13,261 nucleotides of DNA from an uncultured Clostridia bacterium (GTDB taxonomy: Bacteria > Bacillota_A > Clostridia > TANB77 > CAG-508). Positions within the stretch are counted from its first letter, which is position 1. Every line of letters starts with the position of its first letter. The stretch spans positions 1 to 13,261 of the forward strand of contig CANQXO010000029.1 of NCBI GenBank assembly GCA_947627825.1. Direction: 5' to 3'. The position numbers were made by a program, and so were the translations under genes. A model generated the notes under the pieces. The model was not told the DNA's origin, ran no database searches, and saw only the letters and a program-made list of their open reading frames with translations. Below are positions 4,833 to 12,636 of the stretch, in pieces.

Positions 4833-6566
4833 ATGATGGACAAAAGAATTTATGATACTATGAAAATAACTGATTTAAAGGATATGCTTAATAAAACAAA
4901 GAAATTATATGGAAATAATATAGCATACAAAATTAGAATTGAAAATGGAAAATATAAAATTTTTACACATAAAGAAGTTCGAGATATGGTAGATGCTTTA
5001 GGAACAGCTTTGATTAATTTAGGCTTAAAAAATAAGAGAATAGCTGTTATTGGAGAAAATAGGTATGAATGGGAAATTGCTTATTTATCAGTAGTTTGTG
5101 GAACAGGAATTGTAGTACCTTTAGACAAATCATTACCAGAAAATGAACTAGAATCTGTAATTCAAAGGTCTGAAGTTGAAGCAATATTCTATACAAATAA
5201 GCATGCAGAAGAAATTGAAAGAATCAGATATAGTCACAAAAACAAACTAAAGCACCTAATATCAATGGAAACAAATGAACACAAAGAGGGCATTTATTCA
5301 TTAAGCGAGCTAATAAAAAGTGGAGAAAAACTTATAGCCCAAGGTAATAAAGAATTTATAAATGCCAAAATTAATCCAGATGAAATGAGTATAATGCTAT
5401 TTACATCAGGAACTACATCAGCATCAAAAGTTGTGGCTCTTTCTCACAAAAATATATGCACTAATTTAATGGATTTGGGTAGTATTTTGGATGTAAATGA
5501 AAGTGATATTTTCTTGTCTGTGTTACCAATACATCATGTTTTTGAATGTACAGTAGGCTTTTTGCTTTCACTATATAAAGGCTCTACAACAGTATTTTGC
5601 GATGGACTAAGGCATATATTGGACAATTTAAATGAATATAAAGTTTCAATTATGGCTTGCGTTCCAGCAATATATGAAAGAATTTTTAAAATAATTAGAA
5701 AAAAATTAGACAAAGAAGGAAAGCTTGAAGAAATACTAAAAAATGAAGAAATATACCAAGATAGTTCAATGGAAACGAAGAAAGAAGTGTTTAAGGAAAT
5801 CCATGATATGCTTGGTGGAAGAATTAAGCTTTTAATAAGTGGAGCTGCAGCTTTGGATAAAGAAATAGAGAAAAAATATAGAATGATAGGTTTAAATCTT
5901 GTTCAAGGATATGGCTTAACCGAAACATCTCCAGTAGTCGGAGTAGGAACTAATAAGTATTATAAATTAGGTTCTATAGGAAAATCTGTTCCAAGCGTTA
6001 AAGCAAAGATTATTGATGCAAATAGTGAGGGAATTGGAGAGCTTGTTGTTAAAGGTCCAAGTATAATGCTTGGCTATTACGGAGACAAAAAGGCTACAAA
6101 GGAAGCAATGCAGGGAGAATGGTTTAAAACCGGAGACCTAGCTAGAATAGACGAAGAAGGTTACATTTTTATATGTGGTAGAAAGAAAAGTGTTATTGTT
6201 TTGAAAAATGGCAAAAATATTTTCCCAGAGGAAATGGAAAATTTAGTAAACAAAATTGAAGGGGTAACAGAGTCATTTATATATGGAAACAATCGCTCAG
6301 AAGATAAAGAAGATGTTAGAATAAATGTAAAAATAGTTTTTGATAGAAATGTTATAAATGATTTTTATAAGGTAAATACAAATCAAGATGTATACAATTA
6401 TATGTTTAATGAAATAAAAAAAGTAAACAAAACTATGCCAGCATATAAGGCTATTAGAGGTATCATATTGTCAGAAGAACCTTTAATTAAAACTACTACA
6501 AATAAAATAAAAAGGCAGGCAAATTTGGATGAAATTGAAAAATTTAAAAACAAATATATTGGGTAG
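4833..6566 (+). CDS. AMP-forming long-chain acyl-CoA synthetase family protein
   Basis: This 577-residue member of the adenylate-forming (ANL) superfamily activates a carboxylic acid with ATP to an acyl-AMP and transfers it to CoA or possibly ACP. Visible motifs are the phosphate loop FTSGTTSASKVV (190-201), the substrate region YERIF (281-285), ISGAAALDKEI (335-345), YGLTET (360-365), WFKTGDLA (430-437), the hinge region GRKKSVIVLKNGKNIFPEE (449-467) and a C-terminal lysine in TNKIKR (Lys558) matching the conserved catalytic Lys. Overall layout is like FadD-type long-chain ligases. The phosphate loop departs from the usual GTTGxPKG: Ser replaces Gly196 and Val replaces the Gly after Lys. ATG 4833 and 4836 are both possible starts behind AAGGAG. 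It overlaps birA by 38 nt, and its position before fabD suggests recycling of exogenous or released fatty acids. Chain-length preference is unknown. Confidence 0.88.
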   Translation: MMDKRIYDTMKITDLKDMLNKTKKLYGNNIAYKIRIENGKYKIFTHKEVRDMVDALGTALINLGLKNKRIAVIGENRYEWEIAYLSVVCGTGIVVPLDKSLPENELESVIQRSEVEAIFYTNKHAEEIERIRYSHKNKLKHLISMETNEHKEGIYSLSELIKSGEKLIAQGNKEFINAKINPDEMSIMLFTSGTTSASKVVALSHKNICTNLMDLGSILDVNESDIFLSVLPIHHVFECTVGFLLSLYKGSTTVFCDGLRHILDNLNEYKVSIMACVPAIYERIFKIIRKKLDKEGKLEEILKNEEIYQDSSMETKKEVFKEIHDMLGGRIKLLISGAAALDKEIEKKYRMIGLNLVQGYGLTETSPVVGVGTNKYYKLGSIGKSVPSVKAKIIDANSEGIGELVVKGPSIMLGYYGDKKATKEAMQGEWFKTGDLARIDEEGYIFICGRKKSVIVLKNGKNIFPEEMENLVNKIEGVTESFIYGNNRSEDKEDVRINVKIVFDRNVINDFYKVNTNQDVYNYMFNEIKKVNKTMPAYKAIRGIILSEEPLIKTTTNKIKRQANLDEIEKFKNKYIG

Positions 6567-7101
6567 AAATTGTATTTATTTTAAAGAAATAGATTCAACT
6601 CAAAATGAAGTATGGAAAATGACACAGCAAAATTGTGCAGAAGGAAGCTTGGTTATGGCTGATATGCAAACTGCTGGAAAAGGCACTCACGGCAGAAGCT
6701 GGGTTACTGATGAAGCAAACAATATTGCATTTTCATTTGTTCTTATGCCCAATTGCAATTTAAAAAAATTAGATGGCCTAACAATTAAAATCGCTAAAAT
6801 AATAACTGAAATTTTCAAGAAAAAATACAATATTGATTTATCAATAAAAGAACCTAATGATGTTTTACTAAATGGTAAAAAAGTTGGTGGAATTTTAACA
6901 GAAACTAAGGTGCTTCATGAAAAGGTAAAATATCTGGTGGTTGGAATTGGTATAAATACTAACAAAGAAAATTTTGAGGGAGAGCTAAAAAACATAGCCA
7001 CTTCAATAAAAAATGAATGTAATATTAAAATTGATAGAGATGATTTTATAGCTTGCTTTTGTAATAAATTTGAAGAAGTTATGGAGGAAGTATTAAAATG
7101 A
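6529..7101 (+). CDS. birA: biotin--[acetyl-CoA-carboxylase] ligase, short monofunctional form
   Basis: The enzyme makes biotinyl-AMP and transfers biotin to the carrier lysine of AccB. Motifs seen are EIDST (20-24), the nucleotide/biotin loop QTAGKGTHGRSW (47-58), KEPNDV (107-112, usually KWPND), NGKKVGGILTE (115-125) and VVGIGINTN (137-145). At 190 aa it lacks the N-terminal helix-turn-helix of bifunctional BirA and seems to lack the small C-terminal SH3-like domain too, since it ends about 45 residues after GINTN. It is therefore unlikely to act as a repressor. The start overlaps the end of the acyl-CoA synthetase and has only a weak ribosome site, so translational coupling is likely; its stop overlaps fabD as ATGA. 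Its presence beside accB makes the role specific. Activity without the C-terminal domain is the open point. Confidence 0.88.
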   Translation: MKLKNLKTNILGRNCIYFKEIDSTQNEVWKMTQQNCAEGSLVMADMQTAGKGTHGRSWVTDEANNIAFSFVLMPNCNLKKLDGLTIKIAKIITEIFKKKYNIDLSIKEPNDVLLNGKKVGGILTETKVLHEKVKYLVVGIGINTNKENFEGELKNIATSIKNECNIKIDRDDFIACFCNKFEEVMEEVLK

Positions 7102-8030
7102 AAATTGGATTTTTATTTCCGGGTCAAGGAGCACAAAGTGTTGGAATGGGAAAAGATATTTACGAACAATATGAAGTAGCTAGAAAAGTATATGATGGTG
7201 TAAAAGAAATTACAGGCATAGATATTGCAAAAATATCTTTTGAAGGACCGGAAGAAACTTTAAATGAAACAAAATATACTCAGCTTGCAATTTTAACAAT
7301 GAGCTTAGCAATATTAGAAGTTTTAAAGCAAAATGGAATAAAAGCAGAAAGCTCAGCAGGTCTTAGCCTTGGAGAATATTCTGCATTAATTAACAGCGAA
7401 GCAATTTCTTTTAAAGAAGGCGTAGAAATAGTTAAAAAAAGAGGAGAATTCATGCAAGACCTTTTACCAAAAGGGGATTGGCAAATGGCAGCTATTATGG
7501 GCTTAAGTGATAATCAAGTTGAAGAGGTTTGCAAAAAAGTAAGAAAAGGTTTTGTCGTTCCGGCAAATTATAATTGCAAAGGTCAAGTAGCAGTATCTGG
7601 CGAAAAAGAAGCAGTTTTAGAAGCAGAGCAAATTGCAAAAGACGAGGGAGCGAAAAAGGTACGAATTCTAAAAACAGCAGGACCTTTTCATACAGAAAAA
7701 TTAAAGGAAAGTTCAAAAGCATTAAGAAAAGAGTTAGATAAATTAGAAATTCATACTTTTAAAACAAAAGTAATGAAAAATCTAGATGGAACCGAATATA
7801 AAACTACTGATAATGTAAAAGAAATTCTTGAAAAGCATATTATTAGTCCAGTTAGATTTTCTCAAACTATTGAAAACATGATAAAAGACGGAATTGATAC
7901 ATTTGTGGAAATCGGACCGGGAAAATCATTATCTGGATTTGTAAAAAGAACAGAAACAGACAAAGAGCTTACAATTTTAAATATTAGTAATTCGGGAGAA
8001 TTAAAGGAAAATATTAGATTACTAAAATAA
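7098..8030 (+). CDS. fabD: malonyl-CoA:ACP transacylase
   Basis: FabD moves the malonyl group from CoA to acyl carrier protein, supplying the extender for fatty acid elongation. The 310 residues match the family length (about 309 in E. coli). Visible signatures are FPGQGAQSVGMG (7-18), the nucleophile elbow GLSLGEYSAL with Ser90, KKRGEFMQ with Arg115 that binds the malonyl carboxylate, GPFHTEKL with the catalytic His198, and VEIGPGKSLSGFVKR near the C terminus. GGAGG (7083-7087) inside birA lies 10 nt before the start, and the 4-nt ATGA overlap indicates coupled translation. It is the last gene of the acyl-CoA synthetase segment; a 161-nt gap separates it from fabG. No sequence anomalies were noticed. 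Confidence 0.97.
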   Translation: MKIGFLFPGQGAQSVGMGKDIYEQYEVARKVYDGVKEITGIDIAKISFEGPEETLNETKYTQLAILTMSLAILEVLKQNGIKAESSAGLSLGEYSALINSEAISFKEGVEIVKKRGEFMQDLLPKGDWQMAAIMGLSDNQVEEVCKKVRKGFVVPANYNCKGQVAVSGEKEAVLEAEQIAKDEGAKKVRILKTAGPFHTEKLKESSKALRKELDKLEIHTFKTKVMKNLDGTEYKTTDNVKEILEKHIISPVRFSQTIENMIKDGIDTFVEIGPGKSLSGFVKRTETDKELTILNISNSGELKENIRLLK

Positions 8031-8191
8031 TTTTAAACGAAAACAATAAGTCTATTAAAAGATAAAAGAATTAAATATATTAACCAAGTTTAATAGGTTA
8101 CAAGATTAGTGAGTTCAAAGATTAACAACTTAAAACTTGACTTAATCAATAATTTGTTAAGCTAACTGTAAAAGAGAAAGGAAAATTGAAA
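8031..8191 (+). other. fabD-fabG intergenic region with inverted repeats
   Basis: This is the longest gap inside the lipid cluster and contains no gene. CTATTAAA (8052-8059) and TTTAATAG (8089-8096) are perfectly complementary, and TAACC (8081-8085) with GGTTA (8096-8100) forms a competing hairpin. TTGACT (8137-8142) resembles a -35 but no convincing -10 follows at 16-18 nt; the same bases form TTGA-N5-TCAA (8137-8149), an operator-like shape. GTTA-AGC-TAAC (8156-8166) is a further small palindrome near the fabG ribosome site AAAGG (8177-8181). A second promoter or control region for fabG onward is plausible but unproven. Confidence 0.35.
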
Positions 8192-8926
8192 ATGAATAAA
8201 GTAGCATTGATTACTGGAGGAACAAGAGGCATAGGAAGGCAAATTGCAATAACACTTGCAAAAGATGGATATGATATTGCAGTAAATTATAGAACTGAAA
8301 ATGATAGTCTAAAAAGTTTAAAAGAAGAAATTGAAAAAGAAAATGTAAAATTTTTTGGAGTTCAAGGAGATGTATCTGTTTTTGAAGATACAGAAAAATT
8401 TGTAAAAGAAGTAATAGAGCATTTAGGAAAAATTGATGTTTTAGTAAATAATGCAGGAATTACAAAAGATATTTTAATAATGAGAATGAAAAAAGAAGAT
8501 TTTGAAAGTGTTATAGATGTAAACTTAGTTGGTACATTTAATGTAACTAAAAATGTAATACCATACATGATGAAAGCAAGGTATGGCAGAATTATTAATA
8601 TTTCGTCAGTTGTGGGAATTGCAGGAAATGCTGGTCAAACAAACTATTCGGCATCAAAGGCTGGAATAATAGGGTTTACAAAAAGTCTAGCAAAAGAAGT
8701 AGCTTCAAGAAATATTTTAGTAAATGCTGTTGCACCGGGATTTATACAAACTGATATGACCAATGTATTGAAAGATGATATAAAAGAGCAAATCGCAAAA
8801 TCTATCCCACTTGGTAGAATGGGAACTGTAGAAGATGTTGCAAATGTTATAAAATTTTTAGCATCTGATGAAAGTTCATACATTACTGGGCAAGTAATAA
8901 ACATTGATGGCGGAATGCTTATGTAA
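8192..8926 (+). CDS. fabG: 3-oxoacyl-[ACP] reductase
   Basis: FabG reduces 3-ketoacyl-ACP to 3-hydroxyacyl-ACP with NADPH, usually as a tetramer in the cytoplasm. The ATG at 8192 is chosen over the TTG two codons earlier because AAAGG lies about 10 nt upstream of it, and MNKVALITGG is the usual beginning. That gives 244 aa, the standard length. Motifs: GGTRGIG (9-15), NNAG (86-89), Asn111, the catalytic Ser139 (NISSVVG), Tyr152 and Lys156 (NYSASK), and the ending DEXSSYITGQVINIDGGM type tail (here DESSYITGQ... DGGMLM) typical of true FabG. The next gene, fabF, begins 60 nt downstream after an unusual spacer. The assignment is firm because of the tail and its position in the cluster. Confidence 0.97.
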   Translation: MNKVALITGGTRGIGRQIAITLAKDGYDIAVNYRTENDSLKSLKEEIEKENVKFFGVQGDVSVFEDTEKFVKEVIEHLGKIDVLVNNAGITKDILIMRMKKEDFESVIDVNLVGTFNVTKNVIPYMMKARYGRIINISSVVGIAGNAGQTNYSASKAGIIGFTKSLAKEVASRNILVNAVAPGFIQTDMTNVLKDDIKEQIAKSIPLGRMGTVEDVANVIKFLASDESSYITGQVINIDGGMLM

Positions 8927-8944
8927 AAATCATATTTCAAGGAA

Positions 8945-8989
8945 AGGAGAAATTCGTATAGGGTTTACATTATACGAGAAATAAAAATG
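8945..8989 (+). promoter_or_regulatory. Shine-Dalgarno separated from the fabF start by a stem-loop
   Basis: AAGGAG (8944-8949) lies 37 nt before the fabF ATG (8987), too far for normal use. Between them TCGTATA (8954-8960) and TATACGA (8971-8977) pair perfectly, with G-U pairs extending both ends to 9 bp and an 8-nt loop. Folding removes 26 nt and leaves about 11 nt between the Shine-Dalgarno and the ATG. A weak GAG at 8976-8978 is the only nearer alternative, and it lies in the stem. There is an in-frame TAA just before the ATG, so no upstream in-frame start is possible. Confidence 0.5.
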
Positions 8990-10222
8990 GAAAAAAGAGT
9001 TGTAATAACAGGATTAGGAGCAATTACTCCAATTGGAAATAATGTAGAAGAAACATGGAAAAGTATAGAAAACAAAATTTGTGGAATAGATAAAATATCT
9101 TTATTTGACAGCACAGGATTTAAAACTAGCTTAGTTGCAGAAGTTAAAAATTATGAACCACTAAAATATTTTGATGTAAAACAAACAAAAAGATTAGACC
9201 GTTCATCTCAATTTGCAATAATAAGTGCTTTAGAAGCCTTTAAAGATAGTAATATTTCAAAAGAAAATACAGATTTTGATAGAATAGGAGTTTTTGTAAG
9301 TTCAGGAATAGGAGGACTTACAACAATACAAAATCAATGTGAAATAAATTTTGAAAAAGGACATTCAAGAGTTTCGCCTATGTTTATTCCAATGGCAATT
9401 GCAAATATGCCAGCTGGAAATATAGCAATAGAGCTTGGAGCAAAGGGAGAATCATTATCAATAGTTACAGCCTGTGCATCATCAACTCATGCAATTGGCG
9501 AAGCATACAAAACAATAAAAGATGGGTATGAAGATGTTATAATTGCAGGAGGAACAGAAGCCCCAATTTGCGAAGTGGGAATAGCAGGTTTTGAAAATAT
9601 GAAGGCTCTATCTCAATCAAGTGACAAAAATAGAGCAAGTATACCATTTGATAAAGAAAGAAATGGCTTTGTAATGGGTGAAGGAGCTGGAATAGTTATA
9701 CTTGAAGAATTAGAGCATGCAATTAAAAGAGGTGCAAAAATTTATGCAGAAGTTGTGGGATATGGAGCAACAACAGATGCTTATCATATAACCTCTCCAT
9801 CTCCAGATGGCGAAGGCGGTGCAAAAGCTATGATGAGAGCAATACAAGATGCCAAAATAAAGCCAGAAGATATAGATTATATAAATGCACACGGAACATC
9901 TACTCACTTAAATGATTCAACTGAAACTTTAGCAATTAAAAAAGCAATGAGTGATGCAAGCAAAAAAGTTATGATTAGCTCAACTAAAGGTAACACAGGG
10001 CACTTATTAGGAGCAGCTGGTGCAGTAGAGGCGATAATTAGTGTAAAAGCTATTGAAAATCAACTAGTACCACCTACTATTAATTATAAGGTAAAAGATG
10101 AAGAATGTGGTTTAGATGTTGTTCCAAACGAGCCAAGAAAAGCAAAAATAAATTTTGTAATGTCTAACTCACTTGGATTTGGTGGACATAATGCAAGCAT
10201 AATATTAAAAAAGTATAATTAG
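8987..10222 (+). CDS. fabF: 3-oxoacyl-[ACP] synthase II
   Basis: FabF is the elongating condensing enzyme: it joins acyl-ACP with malonyl-ACP with loss of CO2. The 411 residues match the family. The active-site triad is visible as Cys163 (VTACASSTHAIG), His302 (NAHGTSTHLND) and His339 (KGNTGHLLGAAGAVEA), the pattern of the KAS I/II group rather than FabH, which has Asn in place of the second His. Other signatures are VVITGLGAITPIGN at the start, DRSSQFA (71-77), PFDKERNGFVMGEGAG (220-234) and SNSLGFGGHNASI at the end. Translation would depend on the distant Shine-Dalgarno and stem-loop just upstream. It is followed by an 84-nt A/T-rich gap before accB. KAS II is preferred over KAS I (FabB) by its general likeness to Gram-positive FabF. 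Confidence 0.97.
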   Translation: MEKRVVITGLGAITPIGNNVEETWKSIENKICGIDKISLFDSTGFKTSLVAEVKNYEPLKYFDVKQTKRLDRSSQFAIISALEAFKDSNISKENTDFDRIGVFVSSGIGGLTTIQNQCEINFEKGHSRVSPMFIPMAIANMPAGNIAIELGAKGESLSIVTACASSTHAIGEAYKTIKDGYEDVIIAGGTEAPICEVGIAGFENMKALSQSSDKNRASIPFDKERNGFVMGEGAGIVILEELEHAIKRGAKIYAEVVGYGATTDAYHITSPSPDGEGGAKAMMRAIQDAKIKPEDIDYINAHGTSTHLNDSTETLAIKKAMSDASKKVMISSTKGNTGHLLGAAGAVEAIISVKAIENQLVPPTINYKVKDEECGLDVVPNEPRKAKINFVMSNSLGFGGHNASIILKKYN

Positions 10223-10306
10223 ATTAAAAATATTATGCAAAAAATATTGAAAAAAATTAAAATGTAACTAAAAATTTTATACATATTAAATCGAGGAGGT
10301 ATAAAA

Positions 10307-10813
10307 ATGGAATATGAAAATATTAAGAAGCTAATGGATGACATGGGAAATTCCAAACTAACTTCAATTGAAATTGATTTTCCAGATGGAACAAAAATTA
10401 GAATGAAAAAAGAAGACGAAAAACCAGTTTTAACACAAAATATAATAGAAAACAAGATAAAAGAATTAGAAAATGATAATAAAGAAACAACAGCAAACAA
10501 AAATTATAATGAACATTTAAACCAGAATGCAAATGAAAACATAAATTCAAATCAAAATGAAAATCAAGAAGAAGAAAAAGGCAACATAGTAACATCTCCA
10601 ATGGTAGGAACCTTCTACATAAAGCCAGCACCAACAGCAGAGCCATTTGTTCAGATAGATACACAAGTCAAAGAAGGAGATACACTTTGCATCATAGAAG
10701 CAATGAAATTGATGAACGAAATTCAATCTGATTATTCTGGAAAAATAACAGAAATATTTGTAGAAGATGGAATGCCAGTTGAATACGGAACAAAGTTATT
10801 TAGAATAGAGTAA
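10307..10813 (+). CDS. accB: biotin carboxyl carrier protein of acetyl-CoA carboxylase
   Basis: AccB carries the biotin that AccC carboxylates and AccA/AccD discharges onto acetyl-CoA to form malonyl-CoA. It has 168 aa. Residues 1-35 are the N-terminal region ([19 protein letters not shown]) that interacts with AccC in this family; residues about 57-93 are a flexible linker; residues 96-168 are the biotinyl domain with [35 protein letters not shown] and the biotin-accepting Lys134 in EAMKLMN. The thumb-like segment after SPMVGTFY (KPAPTAEPF) marks it as an acetyl-CoA carboxylase carrier. The linker is Asn/Glu/Gln-rich rather than the common Pro/Ala-rich type. GAGGAGGT (10293-10300) 6 nt before the ATG is the strongest ribosome site of the window, in keeping with the excess of AccB needed over other subunits. 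fabZ follows after about 14 nt. Confidence 0.97.
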   Translation: MEYENIKKLMDDMGNSKLTSIEIDFPDGTKIRMKKEDEKPVLTQNIIENKIKELENDNKETTANKNYNEHLNQNANENINSNQNENQEEEKGNIVTSPMVGTFYIKPAPTAEPFVQIDTQVKEGDTLCIIEAMKLMNEIQSDYSGKITEIFVEDGMPVEYGTKLFRIE

Positions 10814-10827
10814 CCATGGAGGATAAT

Positions 10828-11250
10828 ATGTTAAACAAAGAAGAAATAAAAAAAATCATACCACAAAGAGAACCATTTTTAATGATTGATGAAGTAGAAG
10901 AATACAAACCCGGAGAAAGCGCAAAAGCATATAAAATAGTAGATGAAAACGAATGGTATTTTAAAGGACATTTCCCAGGAAATCCAATTATGCCAGGAGT
11001 TTTAATATGTGAAGCATTAGCCCAAACAGGAGCAGTAGCAATTTTATCATTAGAAGAAAACAAAGGTAAAAACGCTTTATTTGGCGGAATTGACAAAATG
11101 AAGTTTAAAAAGATGGTAGTTCCGGGAGATAAGTTAAAACTAGAAGTTAAGATTATAAAGCAAAAAGGACCAATAGGTGTTGGTGAAGCAATAGCAAGTG
11201 TAGAAGATAAAATAGTAGCAAGAGGAGAATTAACATTTGCTTTAGTATAA
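10828..11250 (+). CDS. fabZ: 3-hydroxyacyl-[ACP] dehydratase
   Basis: FabZ removes water from 3-hydroxyacyl-ACP to give trans-2-enoyl-ACP and has a hot-dog fold, usually a hexamer. An ATG at 10816 is also open, but GGAGG (10818-10822) overlaps that codon and stands 5 nt before the ATG at 10828; MLNKEEIKKIIPQREPFLMID is the normal FabZ beginning. This gives 140 aa, the family length. The catalytic pair is His48 in FKGHFPGNPIMPGV and Glu62 in CEALAQTGAVA. The rest, GGIDKMKFKKMVVPGD and the strand ending ARGELTFALV, is also typical. It lies between accB and accC, as in other clostridial clusters, 42 nt ahead of accC. Confidence 0.96.
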   Translation: MLNKEEIKKIIPQREPFLMIDEVEEYKPGESAKAYKIVDENEWYFKGHFPGNPIMPGVLICEALAQTGAVAILSLEENKGKNALFGGIDKMKFKKMVVPGDKLKLEVKIIKQKGPIGVGEAIASVEDKIVARGELTFALV

Positions 11251-11292
11251 ATTTTAATCATTATGAAAAGACAAAAAGAAAGGAAGATTTAA

Positions 11293-12636
11293 ATGAACAA
11301 AATTTTAATTGCAAATCGTGGAGAAATTGCAGTAAGAATTATTAGAGCTTGTAAAGAAATGAATATAAAAACTGTTGCAGTATATTCTGAAGCGGATAAA
11401 GATGCAATGCATACTAGATTAGCCGATGAAGCTGTATGTATTGGACCAGCAGAATCAAGCAAAAGTTATTTAAATGTAAAAAACATAATTGAAGCTGCAT
11501 ATATAACTGGAGCAGATACCATTCATCCGGGTTTTGGTTTTTTATCAGAAAATTCACAATTTGCAAAAATTTGCGAAGAATCTAATATAAAATTCATAGG
11601 ACCAAATTATAAAGTTATAGACTTATTAGGAAATAAATCAAATGCAAAAGAAATTTTAAGAAAAGCTAACATTCCAGTAATTCCGGGCTCAGACGGAAGC
11701 ATAAAAGGACTAAAAGAAGCAGAAACTATAGCAGATAAAATAGGATATCCAGTAATGTTAAAGGCAGCTGCTGGCGGTGGAGGAAAAGGAATAAGAGTAG
11801 TACAAAATAAAAAGGAACTTGAAAGTAGCTATAACCTAGTAAAACAAGAAGCCAAAGCATCTTTTAATGATGATGAAATATATATAGAAAAATATTTGCA
11901 AAATCCAAGACATATTGAAATACAAATACTTGCAGACGAGCATGGAAATATAGTTCATCTAGGAGAAAGAGATTGTTCAATTCAAAGAAGACACCAAAAA
12001 ATATTAGAAGAAACACCATCAACAATAGTTGATGAAAAACTAAGAAATAAAATGGGAGAAACTGCAATAAAAGTTGCAAAAACAGTTGGATATACCAGTT
12101 GTGGAACAGTAGAATTCTTAGTAGATAAAGACAAAAACTTTTATTTTATGGAAATGAACACAAGAATTCAAGTAGAACATCCTATTACAGAAATGCGCAC
12201 AGGAATTGACATAGTAAAAGAACAAATAAAAATAGCAGCAGGAGAAACATTAAAATTTAAGCAAAAAGAAATAGAATTTAGAGGTCATTCAATAGAATGT
12301 AGAATAAATGCCGAAAATCCAAATAAAAACTTTATGCCTTGCCCGGGAAAAATATTAGGACTTAACTTACCAGGAGGAAATGGCATAAGAGTTGATACTG
12401 CAGTTTATGAAGGTTATGTAATTCCAACAAATTATGATTCAATGATAGCAAAAATTATAGCTTATGGTTCAAACAGAAATGAAGCCATAAGCAAAATGAA
12501 AAGAGCTTTAGAAGAATTAGTAATAGATGGAATAGAAACAAACTCAGACTTTTTATTTAAAATTATAAAAAATCCAAATTTTATAAGAGGCACTTTTGAT
12601 ACGACATTTATAGAAGAAATGAGGAATAAAAAATGA
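11293..12636 (+). CDS. accC: biotin carboxylase subunit of acetyl-CoA carboxylase
   Basis: AccC uses ATP and bicarbonate to carboxylate the biotin on AccB. The 447 aa are close to the E. coli 449. The N-terminal domain (about 1-112) starts [18 protein letters not shown]; the ATP-grasp domain has Lys115, Lys157, the glycine loop GGGGKGIRV (161-169), [12 protein letters not shown] (225-236) and the active-site segment [16 protein letters not shown] with Glu287, Asn289, Arg291 and Glu295; the C-terminal domain carries [13 protein letters not shown] and [10 protein letters not shown]. No BCCP domain is fused, consistent with a separate accB. AAAGGAAG about 7 nt before the ATG is the ribosome site. 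It overlaps accD by 4 nt (ATGA), so the two are probably made in a coupled manner. Pyruvate carboxylase is excluded by length and context. Confidence 0.98.
   Translation: MNKILIANRGEIAVRIIRACKEMNIKTVAVYSEADKDAMHTRLADEAVCIGPAESSKSYLNVKNIIEAAYITGADTIHPGFGFLSENSQFAKICEESNIKFIGPNYKVIDLLGNKSNAKEILRKANIPVIPGSDGSIKGLKEAETIADKIGYPVMLKAAAGGGGKGIRVVQNKKELESSYNLVKQEAKASFNDDEIYIEKYLQNPRHIEIQILADEHGNIVHLGERDCSIQRRHQKILEETPSTIVDEKLRNKMGETAIKVAKTVGYTSCGTVEFLVDKDKNFYFMEMNTRIQVEHPITEMRTGIDIVKEQIKIAAGETLKFKQKEIEFRGHSIECRINAENPNKNFMPCPGKILGLNLPGGNGIRVDTAVYEGYVIPTNYDSMIAKIIAYGSNRNEAISKMKRALEELVIDGIETNSDFLFKIIKNPNFIRGTFDTTFIEEMRNKK

Noticed and set aside
8186..8191. TTG start for fabG two codons before the ATG
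   Set aside because: It lies only 4 nt from AAAGG, while the ATG has suitable spacing and a normal FabG beginning.
10223..10306. Promoter before accB (TTGAAA at 10247-10252)
   Set aside because: No -10-like hexamer at suitable spacing; TATACA at 10278 is 25 nt away. The gap is simply A/T-rich leader before a strong ribosome site.
10816..10827. Earlier ATG for fabZ giving four extra residues
   Set aside because: GGAGG overlaps this codon and is correctly placed for the ATG at 10828, which gives the family-typical N terminus.
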